DNA of 64,000 nt, taken from positions 62,001 through 126,000 of the forward strand of contig CAVZCQ010000001.1 of assembly GCA_963773835.1 (NCBI GenBank), in the 5' to 3' direction. Below the pieces are notes generated by a model, which was not told the DNA's origin, made no database searches, and saw only the letters and a list, made by a program, of their open reading frames with translations. The position numbers and the translations under genes were made by a program. Of the stretch, positions 1-8,793 are shown one piece after another. The stretch is from JOPF136 sp963773835 (GTDB lineage: Bacteria; Acidobacteriota; Terriglobia; Acidiferrales; UBA7541). Every line of letters starts with the position of its first letter. The first letter of the stretch is position 1.

Positions 1-845
1 AATGGTTTGTCGGCCAGCGAGGCGCTGGAAGCGGCCAACTCGTGGCGCACCACTTCAAAATCGTGCACGGGCTCGCCGGGCGTCGCGCCGCTCACATCGA
101 CCAGGTGCGCGAGCAGGCGCGTGCGTTCGATGTGGCGGAGGAAGCGAATGCCCAGGCCGGCGCCTTCGTGCGCGCCTTCAATCAGGCCAGGAAGGTCGGC
201 AACCACGAAGCTGCGGCCCGTGCCGGGACGCGGGCCGTCCACGGAGACCACGCCGAGATGCGGCTCGAGAGTGGTGAACGGATAGTCCGCAATTTTCGGG
301 TGCGCGGCGGAAATGCGGGAGATGAGCGTGGATTTGCCGGCATTCGGAAGGCCGATCAGCCCCACATCCGCGAGCAGGCGGAGTTCCAGGCGTAGATGCC
401 GCTCCTGGCCGGCCTCGCCGTCTTCGAACTCGCGTGGCGCCTGGTGCCAGGGTTTTGCGAAATGCTGGTTGCCGCGGCCGCCGCGGCCCCCACGCGCGGC
501 GGGAAACCGCTGCCCCGCCGCGGTGAAATCGAAGAGAAGCTCGCCGGTCTCGTCGTCGTACACGAGCGTGCCGACGGGGACATCGAGGAGCGTGTCGGCG
601 CCGGATTTGCCGTGGCAATTCGAGCCCTGGCCGTGGCGGCCGGATTCAGCGCGAAATTCACGGTTGAAGCGGAAGCGCAGGAGCGTGTTTTCGTTGGGCG
701 TGGAAACCAGGGTGATACTGCCGCCCGCTCCGCCGTCTCCGCCGGACGGGCCTCCGCGTGGAACAAACTTCTCTCGCCGGAAGGCAACGCAGCCGCGGCC
801 TCCCTCTCCAGCCTTTACGTAGATGCGAGCTTCGTCAACGAACAC
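1..845 (-). CDS. obgE: Obg/CgtA GTPase, cut by the left window edge
   Basis: This is the ribosome-assembly GTPase of the Obg family; 281 codons are visible and the C-terminus lies outside the window. The N-terminal half is the glycine-rich Obg fold (FVDEARIYVKAGEGGRG near residues 2-18, then runs such as GGPSGGDGGAGG). The G domain follows, with the P-loop GLPNAGKST, the switch region PFTTLEPHLG and the G3 motif DLPGLIEGAHEGAG. The start is GTG at 845 because translation from there gives the canonical Obg N-terminus; no strong ribosome binding site is visible. It lies 81 bases downstream of rpmA in the usual rplU-rpmA-obgE order, so it is probably expressed from the rplU promoter. Confidence 0.95.
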   Translation of the reverse strand, partial: MFVDEARIYVKAGEGGRGCVAFRREKFVPRGGPSGGDGGAGGSITLVSTPNENTLLRFRFNREFRAESGRHGQGSNCHGKSGADTLLDVPVGTLVYDDETGELLFDFTAAGQRFPAARGGRGGRGNQHFAKPWHQAPREFEDGEAGQERHLRLELRLLADVGLIGLPNAGKSTLISRISAAHPKIADYPFTTLEPHLGVVSVDGPRPGTGRSFVVADLPGLIEGAHEGAGLGIRFLRHIERTRLLAHLVDVSGATPGEPVHDFEVVRHELAASSASLADKP

Positions 846-926
846 GGAAGATGTTCTGCCGTTTCCTGGGAAAACTATGACACGCCGGGGAGAAAACCAA
901 AAACGCCGACGGGGCCGGCTTTCGAG

Positions 927-1196
927 CTATCCGGCCAGAGCTTCGGCCGGGTCGACGCTGATGAAGCGGCCCATGCGGCCTTTGTCCTCGTATTTCACGA
1001 TGCCGGTGATTTTGGCAAACAGGGTGTCGTCCTTGCCGCGGCCGACATTGCGGCCGGGCTTGTAACGTGTGCCGCGCTGGCGGACCAAGATGGAGCCGCC
1101 GCTGACGAGCTGGCCGCCGAACCGTTTGACACCCAGGCGCTGCCCCTGGGAGTCGCGTCCGTTGGTGGAGGAACCGCCGCCTTTTTTGTGTGCCAT
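927..1196 (-). CDS. rpmA: 50S ribosomal protein L27
   Basis: Large-subunit ribosomal protein L27, 89 residues, a normal length. The N-terminus MAHKKGGGSSTNGRDSQGQR is the conserved L27 signature whose flexible tail reaches the peptidyl-transferase centre. There is no N-terminal extension of the kind that is cleaved in Firmicutes. GAGG lies about eight bases upstream of the ATG. The gap to the rplU stop is ten bases, so the two are cotranscribed and probably coupled. Confidence 0.97.
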   Translation of the reverse strand: MAHKKGGGSSTNGRDSQGQRLGVKRFGGQLVSGGSILVRQRGTRYKPGRNVGRGKDDTLFAKITGIVKYEDKGRMGRFISVDPAEALAG

Positions 1197-1206
1197 GGAA
1201 TCCGCC

Positions 1207-1515
1207 TCAGAGATTGATTTCGCCGACCACGACGGCGGTCAGATTCTGCCGGTGGCCGCGCTGGATCTTGTACTGCCGGTTCTTCTTGAATTTCAGCACG
1301 GTCAGCTTGGGGCCGCGCGTCTGGGCCACGATCTTCCCGGACACGCTGGCCTGCGACGCGGCCTTGCCGGTGACCATTTTGTCGTCAGTTCGGACAGCCA
1401 GCACCTCGGCGAACTCGACGGCGTCCCCCACCTTGCCGGGCAGGGTTTCGACCTCAATACGGTCGCCGGGGGAGACACGGTACTGCTTCCCACCGGTGCG
1501 AATCAGGGCATACAT
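1207..1515 (-). CDS. rplU: 50S ribosomal protein L21
   Basis: Large-subunit ribosomal protein L21, 102 residues, close to the family's usual 103. It begins MYALIRTGGKQYRVSPGD and ends with the conserved RNA-binding stretch KFKKNRQYKIQRGHRQ. The frame is open further upstream, but the ATG at 1515 is chosen because it gives the family N-terminus and has GGAGG four bases ahead. It is the first gene of rplU-rpmA-obgE. Confidence 0.97.
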   Translation of the reverse strand: MYALIRTGGKQYRVSPGDRIEVETLPGKVGDAVEFAEVLAVRTDDKMVTGKAASQASVSGKIVAQTRGPKLTVLKFKKNRQYKIQRGHRQNLTAVVVGEINL

Positions 1516-1890
1516 GGGTCCTCCAGGGGAGATAGCGAAACCAACATTATAAGAGTTGCGTTGGAGCCGCGTCAACGCGGAGTTCTGGAAGAGTTCGGGG
1601 CAGGAAAACTCGCGAAAACGCCGGCGCCGGGAGGTGAAGGAAGGCGGATAGATGTGGAGCCAGGGCGAGGGGAGTGGGGCGGGTAGTGGAAACAGTGCCT
1701 GGTGAGAGAGAAAGGAGACCGGGCCTCTGTTCCGGTCTGAAACTGCAAGAGAATTTGTTCGACAACGCATCCCGATATGGTCTTGACAGGATTCCGAACG
1801 GCTCTCAGACTCGGTGTGGGTGTGACTCTTTCCTTTTGAGGGACTCTGACGCGACGCAAGTTCGCTTTCGGGCGCGTTTCCGTTCGGCGT
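1516..1890. promoter_or_regulatory. divergent intergenic region between rplU and the polysaccharide cluster
   Basis: These 375 bases hold no convincing gene. The left end contains the minus-strand rplU promoter. On the plus strand a consensus TTGACA lies at 1783-1788, but the best -10 at the right distance (CAGACT, 1806-1811) matches only three of six positions, so a promoter for the polysaccharide genes is plausible but weak. Two copies of GGCGGRTAG occur at 1643-1651 and 1678-1686. A short plus-strand open frame across 1674-1907 has no recognisable domain and is not called. Confidence 0.45.
1546..1575 (-). promoter_or_regulatory. sigma-70 type promoter of rplU-rpmA-obgE
   Basis: On the minus strand TTGACG (1575-1570) is followed after 18 bases by a perfect TATAAT (1551-1546). 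Transcription would begin near 1539, leaving a leader of roughly 24 bases before the rplU ATG at 1515. The match to consensus and the position are both good. Confidence 0.8.
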
Positions 1891-2916
1891 GTGTCTCTGG
1901 GGGCTAGCCGAAGCGCCACAATTCTCTTTGCCGTTTTCGTTGCTCTGTTGCTGTCTTTTTCGACAGTGGCTTCGGCGCAGTCTGGGCAGCCATCGAGCGG
2001 GCCGGGGACGGCCACACAGACAGGGCGGAGCGCGCAGACGACTACGATCCTCTCTACAGTTCCGGGCGACGGCCTGGGGGAATACCTGATCGGGCCGAAT
2101 GACCTGCTTTCGATTTCGGTGATGGAATCACCGGAACTGACGCGAGACGTGCGCGTGGATTCAGACGGGACGCTGGGACTGCCGCTTCTCGCGGAACATC
2201 CGCATGTAGCGGGGCTTTCGCTGACGCAGGCGGAGGCGCTGCTGAAGAAAAGGTATCAGGAGAGTGGGATTCTCAACGATCCCAACATCACCATCACGCT
2301 GAAGGAACTGGAGAGCAAACCGGTGACGCTGATAGGGTCGGTGCGCCAGCCGGGGGTATTCCAGGTGAGCGGGCAGGTACGGCTGATGCGGCTGATCAGT
2401 ATGGCGGGAGGGTTCAGCGACGACGCAGGAACGACAGTGCAAGTGATCCGCGAGGACGGTTCGGGAGCGCCGAAGGTCACCGAAGTGAAGGTGGAAGATC
2501 TTCGGCAGGGCAGCACCGAGGCCAACCTTCCGGTGCGCGGCGGCGACACGGTCAACGTGCTGCCGGCAGGCTCCGTTTACGTGATCGGAGCAGTGAACCA
2601 TCCGGGGCGGTTCCTGCTGCCGTCGACCGGCCAGCAGCCCTCTTTGTTGAACGTCTTGGCGCTGGCGGAAGACCTGAAACGCACGGCGAAGCCCGCACAT
2701 TCCGTACTGATCCGCAAGAAAGGTTCGAACGGCGAGGTGGAGCAAATCCCCGTGGATCTGTCGAAGATTCTGGCGCGGCAGCAGCCGGATATTCCGGTGC
2801 TGCCGAACGACGTGCTGTACGTGCCGGAGAGCACGGCGAAGCGAGCCTTTTCGCGGGGCCTGGAGGCAGCCATCCAGGTGAGCACCGGACTGGTGCTGCT
2901 TGGCAGAGTTCCTTAG
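1891..2916 (+). CDS. polysaccharide export outer-membrane protein (Wza/OPX family)
   Basis: Periplasmic/outer-membrane exporter of the OPX family, 341 residues. Residues 1-29 form a signal peptide with a likely cleavage after ASA. A Poly_export domain follows from about residue 65 (YLIGPNDLLSISV), then two SLBB domains near 145 (VTLIGSVRQPG) and 229 (VYVIGAVNHPG). No lipobox cysteine is present in the signal peptide, unlike E. coli Wza. The C-terminus carries a short amphipathic stretch that could span or touch the outer membrane. The start is GTG; no strong binding site precedes it. It heads the cluster, and the Wzc-type kinase follows, the standard export pairing. Confidence 0.9.
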   Translation: MSLGASRSATILFAVFVALLLSFSTVASAQSGQPSSGPGTATQTGRSAQTTTILSTVPGDGLGEYLIGPNDLLSISVMESPELTRDVRVDSDGTLGLPLLAEHPHVAGLSLTQAEALLKKRYQESGILNDPNITITLKELESKPVTLIGSVRQPGVFQVSGQVRLMRLISMAGGFSDDAGTTVQVIREDGSGAPKVTEVKVEDLRQGSTEANLPVRGGDTVNVLPAGSVYVIGAVNHPGRFLLPSTGQQPSLLNVLALAEDLKRTAKPAHSVLIRKKGSNGEVEQIPVDLSKILARQQPDIPVLPNDVLYVPESTAKRAFSRGLEAAIQVSTGLVLLGRVP

Positions 2917-2981
2917 AGGTTGGGGAAGCGATCGCAGCGGCCGGATCGCGAGGTTTGGGGTGGCCGCGGGGGAACGAGGGG

Positions 2982-5342
2982 ATGGATCCGACGCGCCCGA
3001 ACGGGCCTGGAAGAGGAAGTGGGGACGCTGGGGAGCGCAAACCCGGCAGCGCGCTGGAGCGCGCAGCGAGGAGCAGTCCTGGGGCGCTCCTGTCCGATTC
3101 AGGGGGCTGGCGGTCCTCACTGCCGGCCACGGTGCCGGATCAACTGACGGCGGCACTTCCGCTGCGGGACCTGCTGCGGATCCTGCACAAACACCGGCTG
3201 ATGATCGCTGCGGTGGTCGGGGTAATGGTGGCGGTGGTGGCGGTGGTGACCTACCGGATCAAACCGGTGTATGAAGCAGCGGCGCGGATTGAAATCAACG
3301 GCGAGACTCCAGACCTGACCAGCCTGCGGGAGCTTTTCCTGCAGATGCCCACGACCGAGGATTACGTCCAGACACAGGTGCGCATCCTGCAAGGGGACGA
3401 CCTGGCCATGCAGGCGGTGCGGGCGCTGCGGCTGTTCGAGGACCCGCAGTTCGCGGTGCGCCCGGCGGGGAGCAACGCGAACGCTCCGTTCACATCGGCG
3501 GAGGAGCTGCGACTGATCGAGGCGTTCCACGGGCATTTGAACGTCAACGTGATCCGGTCGAGCCGGCTGGTGGAAGTGCGGTTTGACAGCACGAACGCCA
3601 AACAGGCAGCGGACGTGGTGAACACGCTCTCGGACCTCTACGTAGAGAACAATTTCCGGAAGAAATACGAGTCGGCAATGCAGGCCTCCGACTGGATGGC
3701 CGGGCAGATGCGGGAACTGAAAGTGAAGATGGAGCAGTCGCACGAAGCGCTGATCAAATACGAGCGGGACAACCAGATCTTCGCGCTGGACCAGGGCCAG
3801 AACGTGACGGTGACCAAACTGGGCGACCTGAACAAAGACCTTACGGAAGCCGAGGCCGACCGGATGGCGAAGGAATCGCAGTACGAGCTGGTGAAAACGC
3901 ACCGGCTGGGGGATCTGAGCGCGGTGATGCAGAACTCGATGCTGCAGGACCTGCAACGGCAGCGCATGCAGACGGCCAACTCGCTGGCGGACGCGCGGGT
4001 GACGTTGGGGCCGAAGCATCCGAGGGTGCTGCAGCTCGAGCATCAGTTGCAGGATTTGGAGGGGCAGATTCGGAGTCAGGAGCAGGCGGCGGCGAGCCGG
4101 ATCGAGAGCGATTACCAGGCGGCGCTGAACAAAGAGAAGTTGTTGCGGCGGGCATTCGACCAGCAGAAGAACGAGGCTAACTCGCTGAACTCGAAGCTGG
4201 TGGAGTACAGCCTGCTCCGGCGGGATTATGAGACCAACCAGCAGCTCTACGAGGGCCTGCTGCAGCGGCTGAAGGAGGCGGGGATCTCGTCGGGACTGCG
4301 GTCGAGCAACATCCACGTGGTGGACCGCGCGCGTCCTCCGATCAATCCGATTCGTCCGCGGAAAGCGCTGAACCTGATGCTGAGCCTGATCGTGGGGGTG
4401 GCGCTGGGGTGCGCGCTGGCGCTGTTCAACGAATATCTGGACAACTCGGTGAAAATCCCGGAGGACGTGGAGCAACTCGTCAACCTGCCGGTGCTGGGGA
4501 TCATTCCGGCGGTGTCGAGCGTGATGTCGTATGCCGCGCGGCGAAGGCCGCTCGCGCAATCGGCGGCGACGACAGGGACAACGTCCGAGCTGGCCACGGT
4601 GGCGCAGCCGCAATCGGTTGTATCGGAAGCGTACCGGGCGCTGCGGACCTCGATCCTGCTATCGACCTCGAGACACGCGCCGCAGCTCATCCTGATATCG
4701 AGCGGGCAGCCGCGCGAGGGAAAAACGACGACGGCGTTGAATCTGGCCATCACGCTGGCGCAGCGAGGCGACCGGGTGGCGTTGATCGACACGGACCTGC
4801 GGCGCCCGCGAATTCACCGCTCTTTTCAGATGACCAACGACCGGGGGCTGAGCACGTTCCTGACCAGCCAGGCGGCGCCGGACGAACTGGCGCGGCCGGT
4901 GCGGCAGGTACCGAACCTGTATGTGATCACGTCCGGGCCGACGCCGCCGAATCCTGCGGAGCTGCTGAGCTCGGAGCCGCTGGAGGCGCTGTTCGCGGAA
5001 CTGCGGCGACATTTCGATTTTATCGTGCTGGACTCGCCGCCGGCGATCAGCGTGGCCGACAGCATGATTCTTGCCGCGCACGCAGACGGGGTGATGCTGG
5101 TGGTGCACGGCGGGGTAACCACCCGGGAGACCCTGAAGCACACGACGAAACTGATGAACAGCGTGAACGCGCGAATCCTGGGAATCGTGCTGAACAACGT
5201 GGACGTGCGCTCCGTCGATTACAAGTATTACTACACGAATTACTACGGCGACTACTACCGCCACCTGCTGGAAGGGCAGGGCTATGGCTACGGGCATGAG
5301 GATCAACGCGAGAGCCGAGGAGAGTCCCGAGCCAGGTCGTAG
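2982..5342 (+). CDS. Wzc-type polysaccharide copolymerase / tyrosine autokinase
   Basis: Inner-membrane chain-length regulator fused to a bacterial tyrosine kinase, 786 residues from the ATG at 2982; an in-frame TTG at 2955 would add nine. A Wzz-type first membrane helix lies near residues 74-92, a long coiled-coil periplasmic region follows, and the second helix is near 463-486. The cytoplasmic kinase has Walker A SGQPREGKTTT (about 572-582), Walker A' LIDTDLRRPR and Walker B FDFIVLDSPP (about 678-687). The tail is tyrosine-rich (DYKYYYTNYYGDYY then GYGYG), the usual autophosphorylation cluster. It should work with the OPX protein upstream to set chain length and open the exporter. Confidence 0.93.
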   Translation: MDPTRPNGPGRGSGDAGERKPGSALERAARSSPGALLSDSGGWRSSLPATVPDQLTAALPLRDLLRILHKHRLMIAAVVGVMVAVVAVVTYRIKPVYEAAARIEINGETPDLTSLRELFLQMPTTEDYVQTQVRILQGDDLAMQAVRALRLFEDPQFAVRPAGSNANAPFTSAEELRLIEAFHGHLNVNVIRSSRLVEVRFDSTNAKQAADVVNTLSDLYVENNFRKKYESAMQASDWMAGQMRELKVKMEQSHEALIKYERDNQIFALDQGQNVTVTKLGDLNKDLTEAEADRMAKESQYELVKTHRLGDLSAVMQNSMLQDLQRQRMQTANSLADARVTLGPKHPRVLQLEHQLQDLEGQIRSQEQAAASRIESDYQAALNKEKLLRRAFDQQKNEANSLNSKLVEYSLLRRDYETNQQLYEGLLQRLKEAGISSGLRSSNIHVVDRARPPINPIRPRKALNLMLSLIVGVALGCALALFNEYLDNSVKIPEDVEQLVNLPVLGIIPAVSSVMSYAARRRPLAQSAATTGTTSELATVAQPQSVVSEAYRALRTSILLSTSRHAPQLILISSGQPREGKTTTALNLAITLAQRGDRVALIDTDLRRPRIHRSFQMTNDRGLSTFLTSQAAPDELARPVRQVPNLYVITSGPTPPNPAELLSSEPLEALFAELRRHFDFIVLDSPPAISVADSMILAAHADGVMLVVHGGVTTRETLKHTTKLMNSVNARILGIVLNNVDVRSVDYKYYYTNYYGDYYRHLLEGQGYGYGHEDQRESRGESRARS

Positions 5343-5346
5343 CGGC

Positions 5347-5364
5347 CCGCGGGTGGGCCCGCGG
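5347..5364 (+). terminator. GC-rich hairpin just after the Wzc stop codon
   Basis: CCGCGGG (5347-5353) pairs with CCCGCGG (5358-5364) around a four-base loop, five bases after the stop. No T-tract follows, so it is not a standard intrinsic terminator. It could attenuate transcription or protect a 3' end at the first sizeable gap (161 bases) of the cluster. Confidence 0.4.
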
Positions 5365-5503
5365 TGAAGGCTTCTGGGGAGGAGACCCCCGGAAAAGGTG
5401 CAGGCCGGGCGGCGGGCGGGCGTGTCCGAAAGTCCATGGAGCCGCTGGCAGGGCACCCACGCCCCACCAGATGCAGGGCGGTCCGGGAAACCGCTAACAA
5501 CCG

Positions 5504-6829
5504 ATGGAACTGGTCCTGGAAAGTTGGCCCAGCAGAATCATTGCCGCCGCGGTAGCGGTGGCGGCGACCCTGGCGCTGTCCGCGGAATTGTGGAGGCACG
5601 TGGAGGCCGAGCGGCTGGCGCAGGAAGGGAGCGTGCAGAGTCTCGAGCACGCGCTACGGCTGGAACCGCGCAACGCGGAGCTCTACTGGCAACTTGGGCG
5701 GGCCGAGCTGTTCTCGGAAGCGGGAAGCCCGGCGGCAGCGGTGGCGGCGCTCGAGGAGGCCACCGAACTGGATCCGCACTCCGGGGCTTACTGGGCGGAC
5801 CTCTCGCAGGCGCGGGAGAACGCCGGTGACACAGCGGGCGCGGCGCGGGCGCTGGAATCGGCTCGGGCAGCGGAGCCGCGTACGCCGCAGATGCTATGGC
5901 ACTCGATGAGCTTTGCGTTGCGCAACAACCAGCCGGAGCGGGCGCTGGAGTTGGGGCGCGAACTGGTGGCGGCGGCGCCGCCATACACGGCGCGAGTGCT
6001 GCCTCAACTTTCGGAGGTCACGGACCTGAGCACGCTGATTGCAACGGTGCTGCCGGCGGACCGCGGAGCGATTGACGACGTCACGGCATATCTGTGCAGC
6101 CGGTTGGAAGCCAAACCCGCGGAGGCACTCTGGAGTCGCGTGATGGCTTCCGGAATTCCACCCTCGAATTTCTATCTCCGGCGGTTTCTCGACGCGCTGA
6201 TCGCACAGGGCGAAGGAAAACTGGCGGGGCGAGTGTGGACGGATTCCATCGAGCGCGGGTGGATCGAGGGAGACGCAGAGGGGCTTGAAGAACCGCTCTA
6301 CAACAGCGATTTCCGGCGGCCCATGCTGGGGTTTGGTTTCGACTGGAAGGTGGTTCCGCAGGAAGAGGTGTCCGTGTGGGTGAGCGATGAAGGGTCGCTG
6401 CCCGGAGAGCCGTGCCTGTGCGCGGATTTCACGGGGAGGTCGCGGGCGGATTTCTTCCAGGTGTCGCACGCGGTGGTGGTGGAGCCCGGGGAAGAGTATC
6501 TGCTGACCGCGAAGATGCGGGTGCGCCACCTGGGCACGCTCGCCGGAGCTTTCCTTCTTATTTCCGGAATCGGCGCGGCGGGACAGCAGCCTGCGTCAAC
6601 GGATCATGTGACGGGCAGCACGGGATGGCAGGATCTTTCGGCGGAGTTTGTGGCAGGTCCGGAAACCCATCTTGCCCAGGTGGTGCTGGCGCGCCCCGGA
6701 GTGGGCGCCAATGAGCCAGCCGCGAGCGGCCAGGTGTGCCTGGCGGAGGTGAATTGGCGGCGGCTGCAGTTGGGTGGGACGCCGGCGGCTGGAGTGCCGC
6801 AGAAGAGCGGCCAAGGGGCTGTGCGATGA
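5504..6829 (+). CDS. membrane-anchored TPR protein with C-terminal beta-sandwich
   Basis: A 441-residue protein of no established function. Residues about 10-27 form one membrane helix. Residues about 41-140 contain TPR-like helix pairs (YWQLGRAELFSEAG, YWADLSQARENAGD). The last 150 residues look like a carbohydrate-binding jelly-roll (FDWKVVPQEEVSV, VVEPGEEYLLTAKMRV, STGWQDLSAEFVAG). Its stop overlaps the start of the O-antigen ligase-like gene by four bases, so the two are probably coupled. TPR proteins often accompany Wzy/WaaL-like polymerases; a role in holding or measuring the glycan is inferred from this context. Confidence 0.7.
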   Translation: MELVLESWPSRIIAAAVAVAATLALSAELWRHVEAERLAQEGSVQSLEHALRLEPRNAELYWQLGRAELFSEAGSPAAAVAALEEATELDPHSGAYWADLSQARENAGDTAGAARALESARAAEPRTPQMLWHSMSFALRNNQPERALELGRELVAAAPPYTARVLPQLSEVTDLSTLIATVLPADRGAIDDVTAYLCSRLEAKPAEALWSRVMASGIPPSNFYLRRFLDALIAQGEGKLAGRVWTDSIERGWIEGDAEGLEEPLYNSDFRRPMLGFGFDWKVVPQEEVSVWVSDEGSLPGEPCLCADFTGRSRADFFQVSHAVVVEPGEEYLLTAKMRVRHLGTLAGAFLLISGIGAAGQQPASTDHVTGSTGWQDLSAEFVAGPETHLAQVVLARPGVGANEPAASGQVCLAEVNWRRLQLGGTPAAGVPQKSGQGAVR

Positions 6830-8130
6830 GCGTGTTGATCAGCCGCGCCGAAACCTGGACGCTCCGTGAGGAGAGCACCGAGGCCACCCTAGCCGGCCGG
6901 CTGGCGGCCGGCGGCGTTTGTGCGGTGCTGATGGTTGCGCCGCTGGCGTTCGGCGCGACTTCGCGGATTACGGCGCTGGTGCTGGTGGGCGTCTCCTGGT
7001 GCATGTTTCTTTTATGGCTGCTGGACGGAATCCTGCGGGCGCGCGTGGCCGTTCTGGGCCATCCAATGGCGCTGCCGGCAGTGGCGTTGCTGGCATTCAC
7101 GGCGCTGCACTGGGCAGCAGGGATTTCTCCGGCGCCGGTAGCGAGCGAAATCGAGTGGCTGCGGTGGGTGGGTTACATCGCCCTGGCCGTGGCGGCCGCC
7201 GGTTGTGTGGATACACCGGTACGGCTACGCACATTCTGTGCTGCGCTGGCCATTGCTGGATTCCTGATTTCGGCAATGGGGATCGCGCAGTATCTGACGG
7301 CGGATGGCCGGCTCTACTGGACGTGGAAGCTGGAAAATGGCGGGCGGATGTTTGGACCGTACGTCAACCGAAACCATTTTGCGGGGCTGATCGAAATGTG
7401 GTGCCCGCTGGCGCTGGGGATGGCGCTCGTGCCGGGACATCGCCTGGCGCAGCGATGGTTCTGGAGCGTGCTCGCGGTGGTGATGGGCGGGGCCGTGATG
7501 CTCTCGGGGTCGCGCGGCGGAGCAATCTCGCTGGGGCTGGCCGTGGTGGCGTTTGCGCTGCTGGTGGCCGGGCAGCGAGCGGGGAAACGCGCAGTCGTTT
7601 GGCTGCTGGCGGCGATGTTCGTGACCGGAGGCACGGTACTCGCGCTCGATCGTGGGGAATTGCTGGAACGTTACGAGTCGGTCCTGCGGCCGAACCAGTT
7701 CCAGCAGGAAGATGCGGCGGCCTACCGGATAGCGGCGTGGAAAGATACGTTCCGGTTGATCCGCGAGACGCCGGTGATCGGGAGCGGCCTGGACACGTTT
7801 GCGACGCGATTTCCGGCGGCGCGCTCGTTTGCGACGGACCTGATCTGGACGCACGCGCATAACGACTTCCTGCAATTTCTGGCGGAAACGGGTGTGATCG
7901 GCGGGCTGCTGGCGACCTGGATGCTTTCTGCCGGTGGCCGCGAAGCAATGCGCAACTTGGCGCGCACCAGTGGCACGGCCACAGGGGCGCTGCTCGCGGC
8001 GCTGGTGGCCGCCTGCATTGGATTTATGGCACATGGCTGGCTGGACTTCAATTTTCACATTCCAGCCAATGCGTCGAGTTTCGCCGTTCTGGCTGCGCTG
8101 GTGTCGGCGCGAGGCTGGGACGAGGCGTAA
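6826..8130 (+). CDS. O-antigen ligase / polymerase family membrane protein (Wzy_C)
   Basis: A 434-residue multi-pass protein of the O-antigen ligase/polymerase superfamily. It contains about ten to eleven hydrophobic segments and the typical motif GPYVNRNHFAGLIEMWCPLALG near residues 176-197, followed by a large periplasmic loop with IRETPVIGSGLDTF and HAHNDFLQFLAETG, as in WaaL/Wzy proteins. The ATG at 6826 overlaps the stop of the TPR gene (ATGA). It either polymerises repeat units or transfers finished glycan to an acceptor; sequence alone does not separate these roles. Confidence 0.82.
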   Translation: MSVLISRAETWTLREESTEATLAGRLAAGGVCAVLMVAPLAFGATSRITALVLVGVSWCMFLLWLLDGILRARVAVLGHPMALPAVALLAFTALHWAAGISPAPVASEIEWLRWVGYIALAVAAAGCVDTPVRLRTFCAALAIAGFLISAMGIAQYLTADGRLYWTWKLENGGRMFGPYVNRNHFAGLIEMWCPLALGMALVPGHRLAQRWFWSVLAVVMGGAVMLSGSRGGAISLGLAVVAFALLVAGQRAGKRAVVWLLAAMFVTGGTVLALDRGELLERYESVLRPNQFQQEDAAAYRIAAWKDTFRLIRETPVIGSGLDTFATRFPAARSFATDLIWTHAHNDFLQFLAETGVIGGLLATWMLSAGGREAMRNLARTSGTATGALLAALVAACIGFMAHGWLDFNFHIPANASSFAVLAALVSARGWDEA

Positions 8131-8187
8131 AGCTTTTGTTGTCAGCCGGTTGCAGCGTCATTTGCTTGTAACCGAGAGAGCGGAGCT

Positions 8188-8763
8188 GTGTCTTTAGGCG
8201 GACAAATTGAATATGTAAAGGCAGTTCGCGCGGAGCAGGCAGTCACACTGTTGCGCGCAGGTGATTCCACCGAGCCATGGTACGCGGTTTATACGCGCTC
8301 GCGATTTGAAAAGCAGGTGGCCGAACAGCTCGAACGCAAACGACTGCCTGTGTTTCTTCCGCTGCGGATGGAAGTGCACCGCTGGCAGGACCGGTACCAG
8401 AAGGTGGAAGTGCCGATGTTTCGTGGATATCTGTTCGCGCAATTTGCTCCGGAGACCGCGGAGCGCACCGCCATCCTGCGCACGGCAGGCGTTGTGCGCA
8501 TCGTGGGGTTCGGACAGAAGGACGCGGAAGTGCCGGGGGAACAAATTTCGGCGCTGCGAAGGTTGGCGGAAGAAGGCACGCTTCTGCATCCGCATCGTTA
8601 CCTGCGCATCGGGCAGCGCGTGAAGGTTGCGAGCGGAGCGCTGGCGGGCATGGAAGGAATTCTGGTGCGCATCAAACGGCAGGACCGGTTGGTGATTGCT
8701 GTGGACGCGATCCGGCAAGCCGTTGCGTTGGAGTTGGCGGGCTACGACGTGATTCCCCTGTAG
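8188..8763 (+). CDS. NusG-family transcription antiterminator (RfaH/UpxY-like)
   Basis: Specialised NusG paralogue, 191 residues. The NGN domain spans about residues 30-130 (WYAVYTRSRFEKQVAEQLER, VPMFRGYLFAQF) and a KOW-type domain follows (GQRVKVASGALAGMEGILVR). Such proteins (RfaH, UpxY, LoaP) keep RNA polymerase going through long polysaccharide operons. The start is GTG with GAGAGCGGAG just upstream. Its place as the fifth gene of a same-strand cluster of about 41 kb suggests that it acts on this cluster itself. A housekeeping NusG is unlikely here because no secE or rplK neighbours are present. Confidence 0.88.
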   Translation: MSLGGQIEYVKAVRAEQAVTLLRAGDSTEPWYAVYTRSRFEKQVAEQLERKRLPVFLPLRMEVHRWQDRYQKVEVPMFRGYLFAQFAPETAERTAILRTAGVVRIVGFGQKDAEVPGEQISALRRLAEEGTLLHPHRYLRIGQRVKVASGALAGMEGILVRIKRQDRLVIAVDAIRQAVALELAGYDVIPL

Positions 8764-8793
8764 AGCGCCGGCGGAGTTTCCTGAGCGGCGACG

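Noticed and set aside
1674..1907. Small plus-strand open frame in the rplU-OPX gap
   Set aside because: No ribosome binding site, no domain, and it overlaps the start of the OPX gene; low-complexity Arg-rich product.
3117..4613. Long open frame antisense to the Wzc gene
   Set aside because: Its translation is Arg/His/Gln-rich with no domain, and it mirrors the strongly supported kinase gene; open antisense frames are expected at this GC content.
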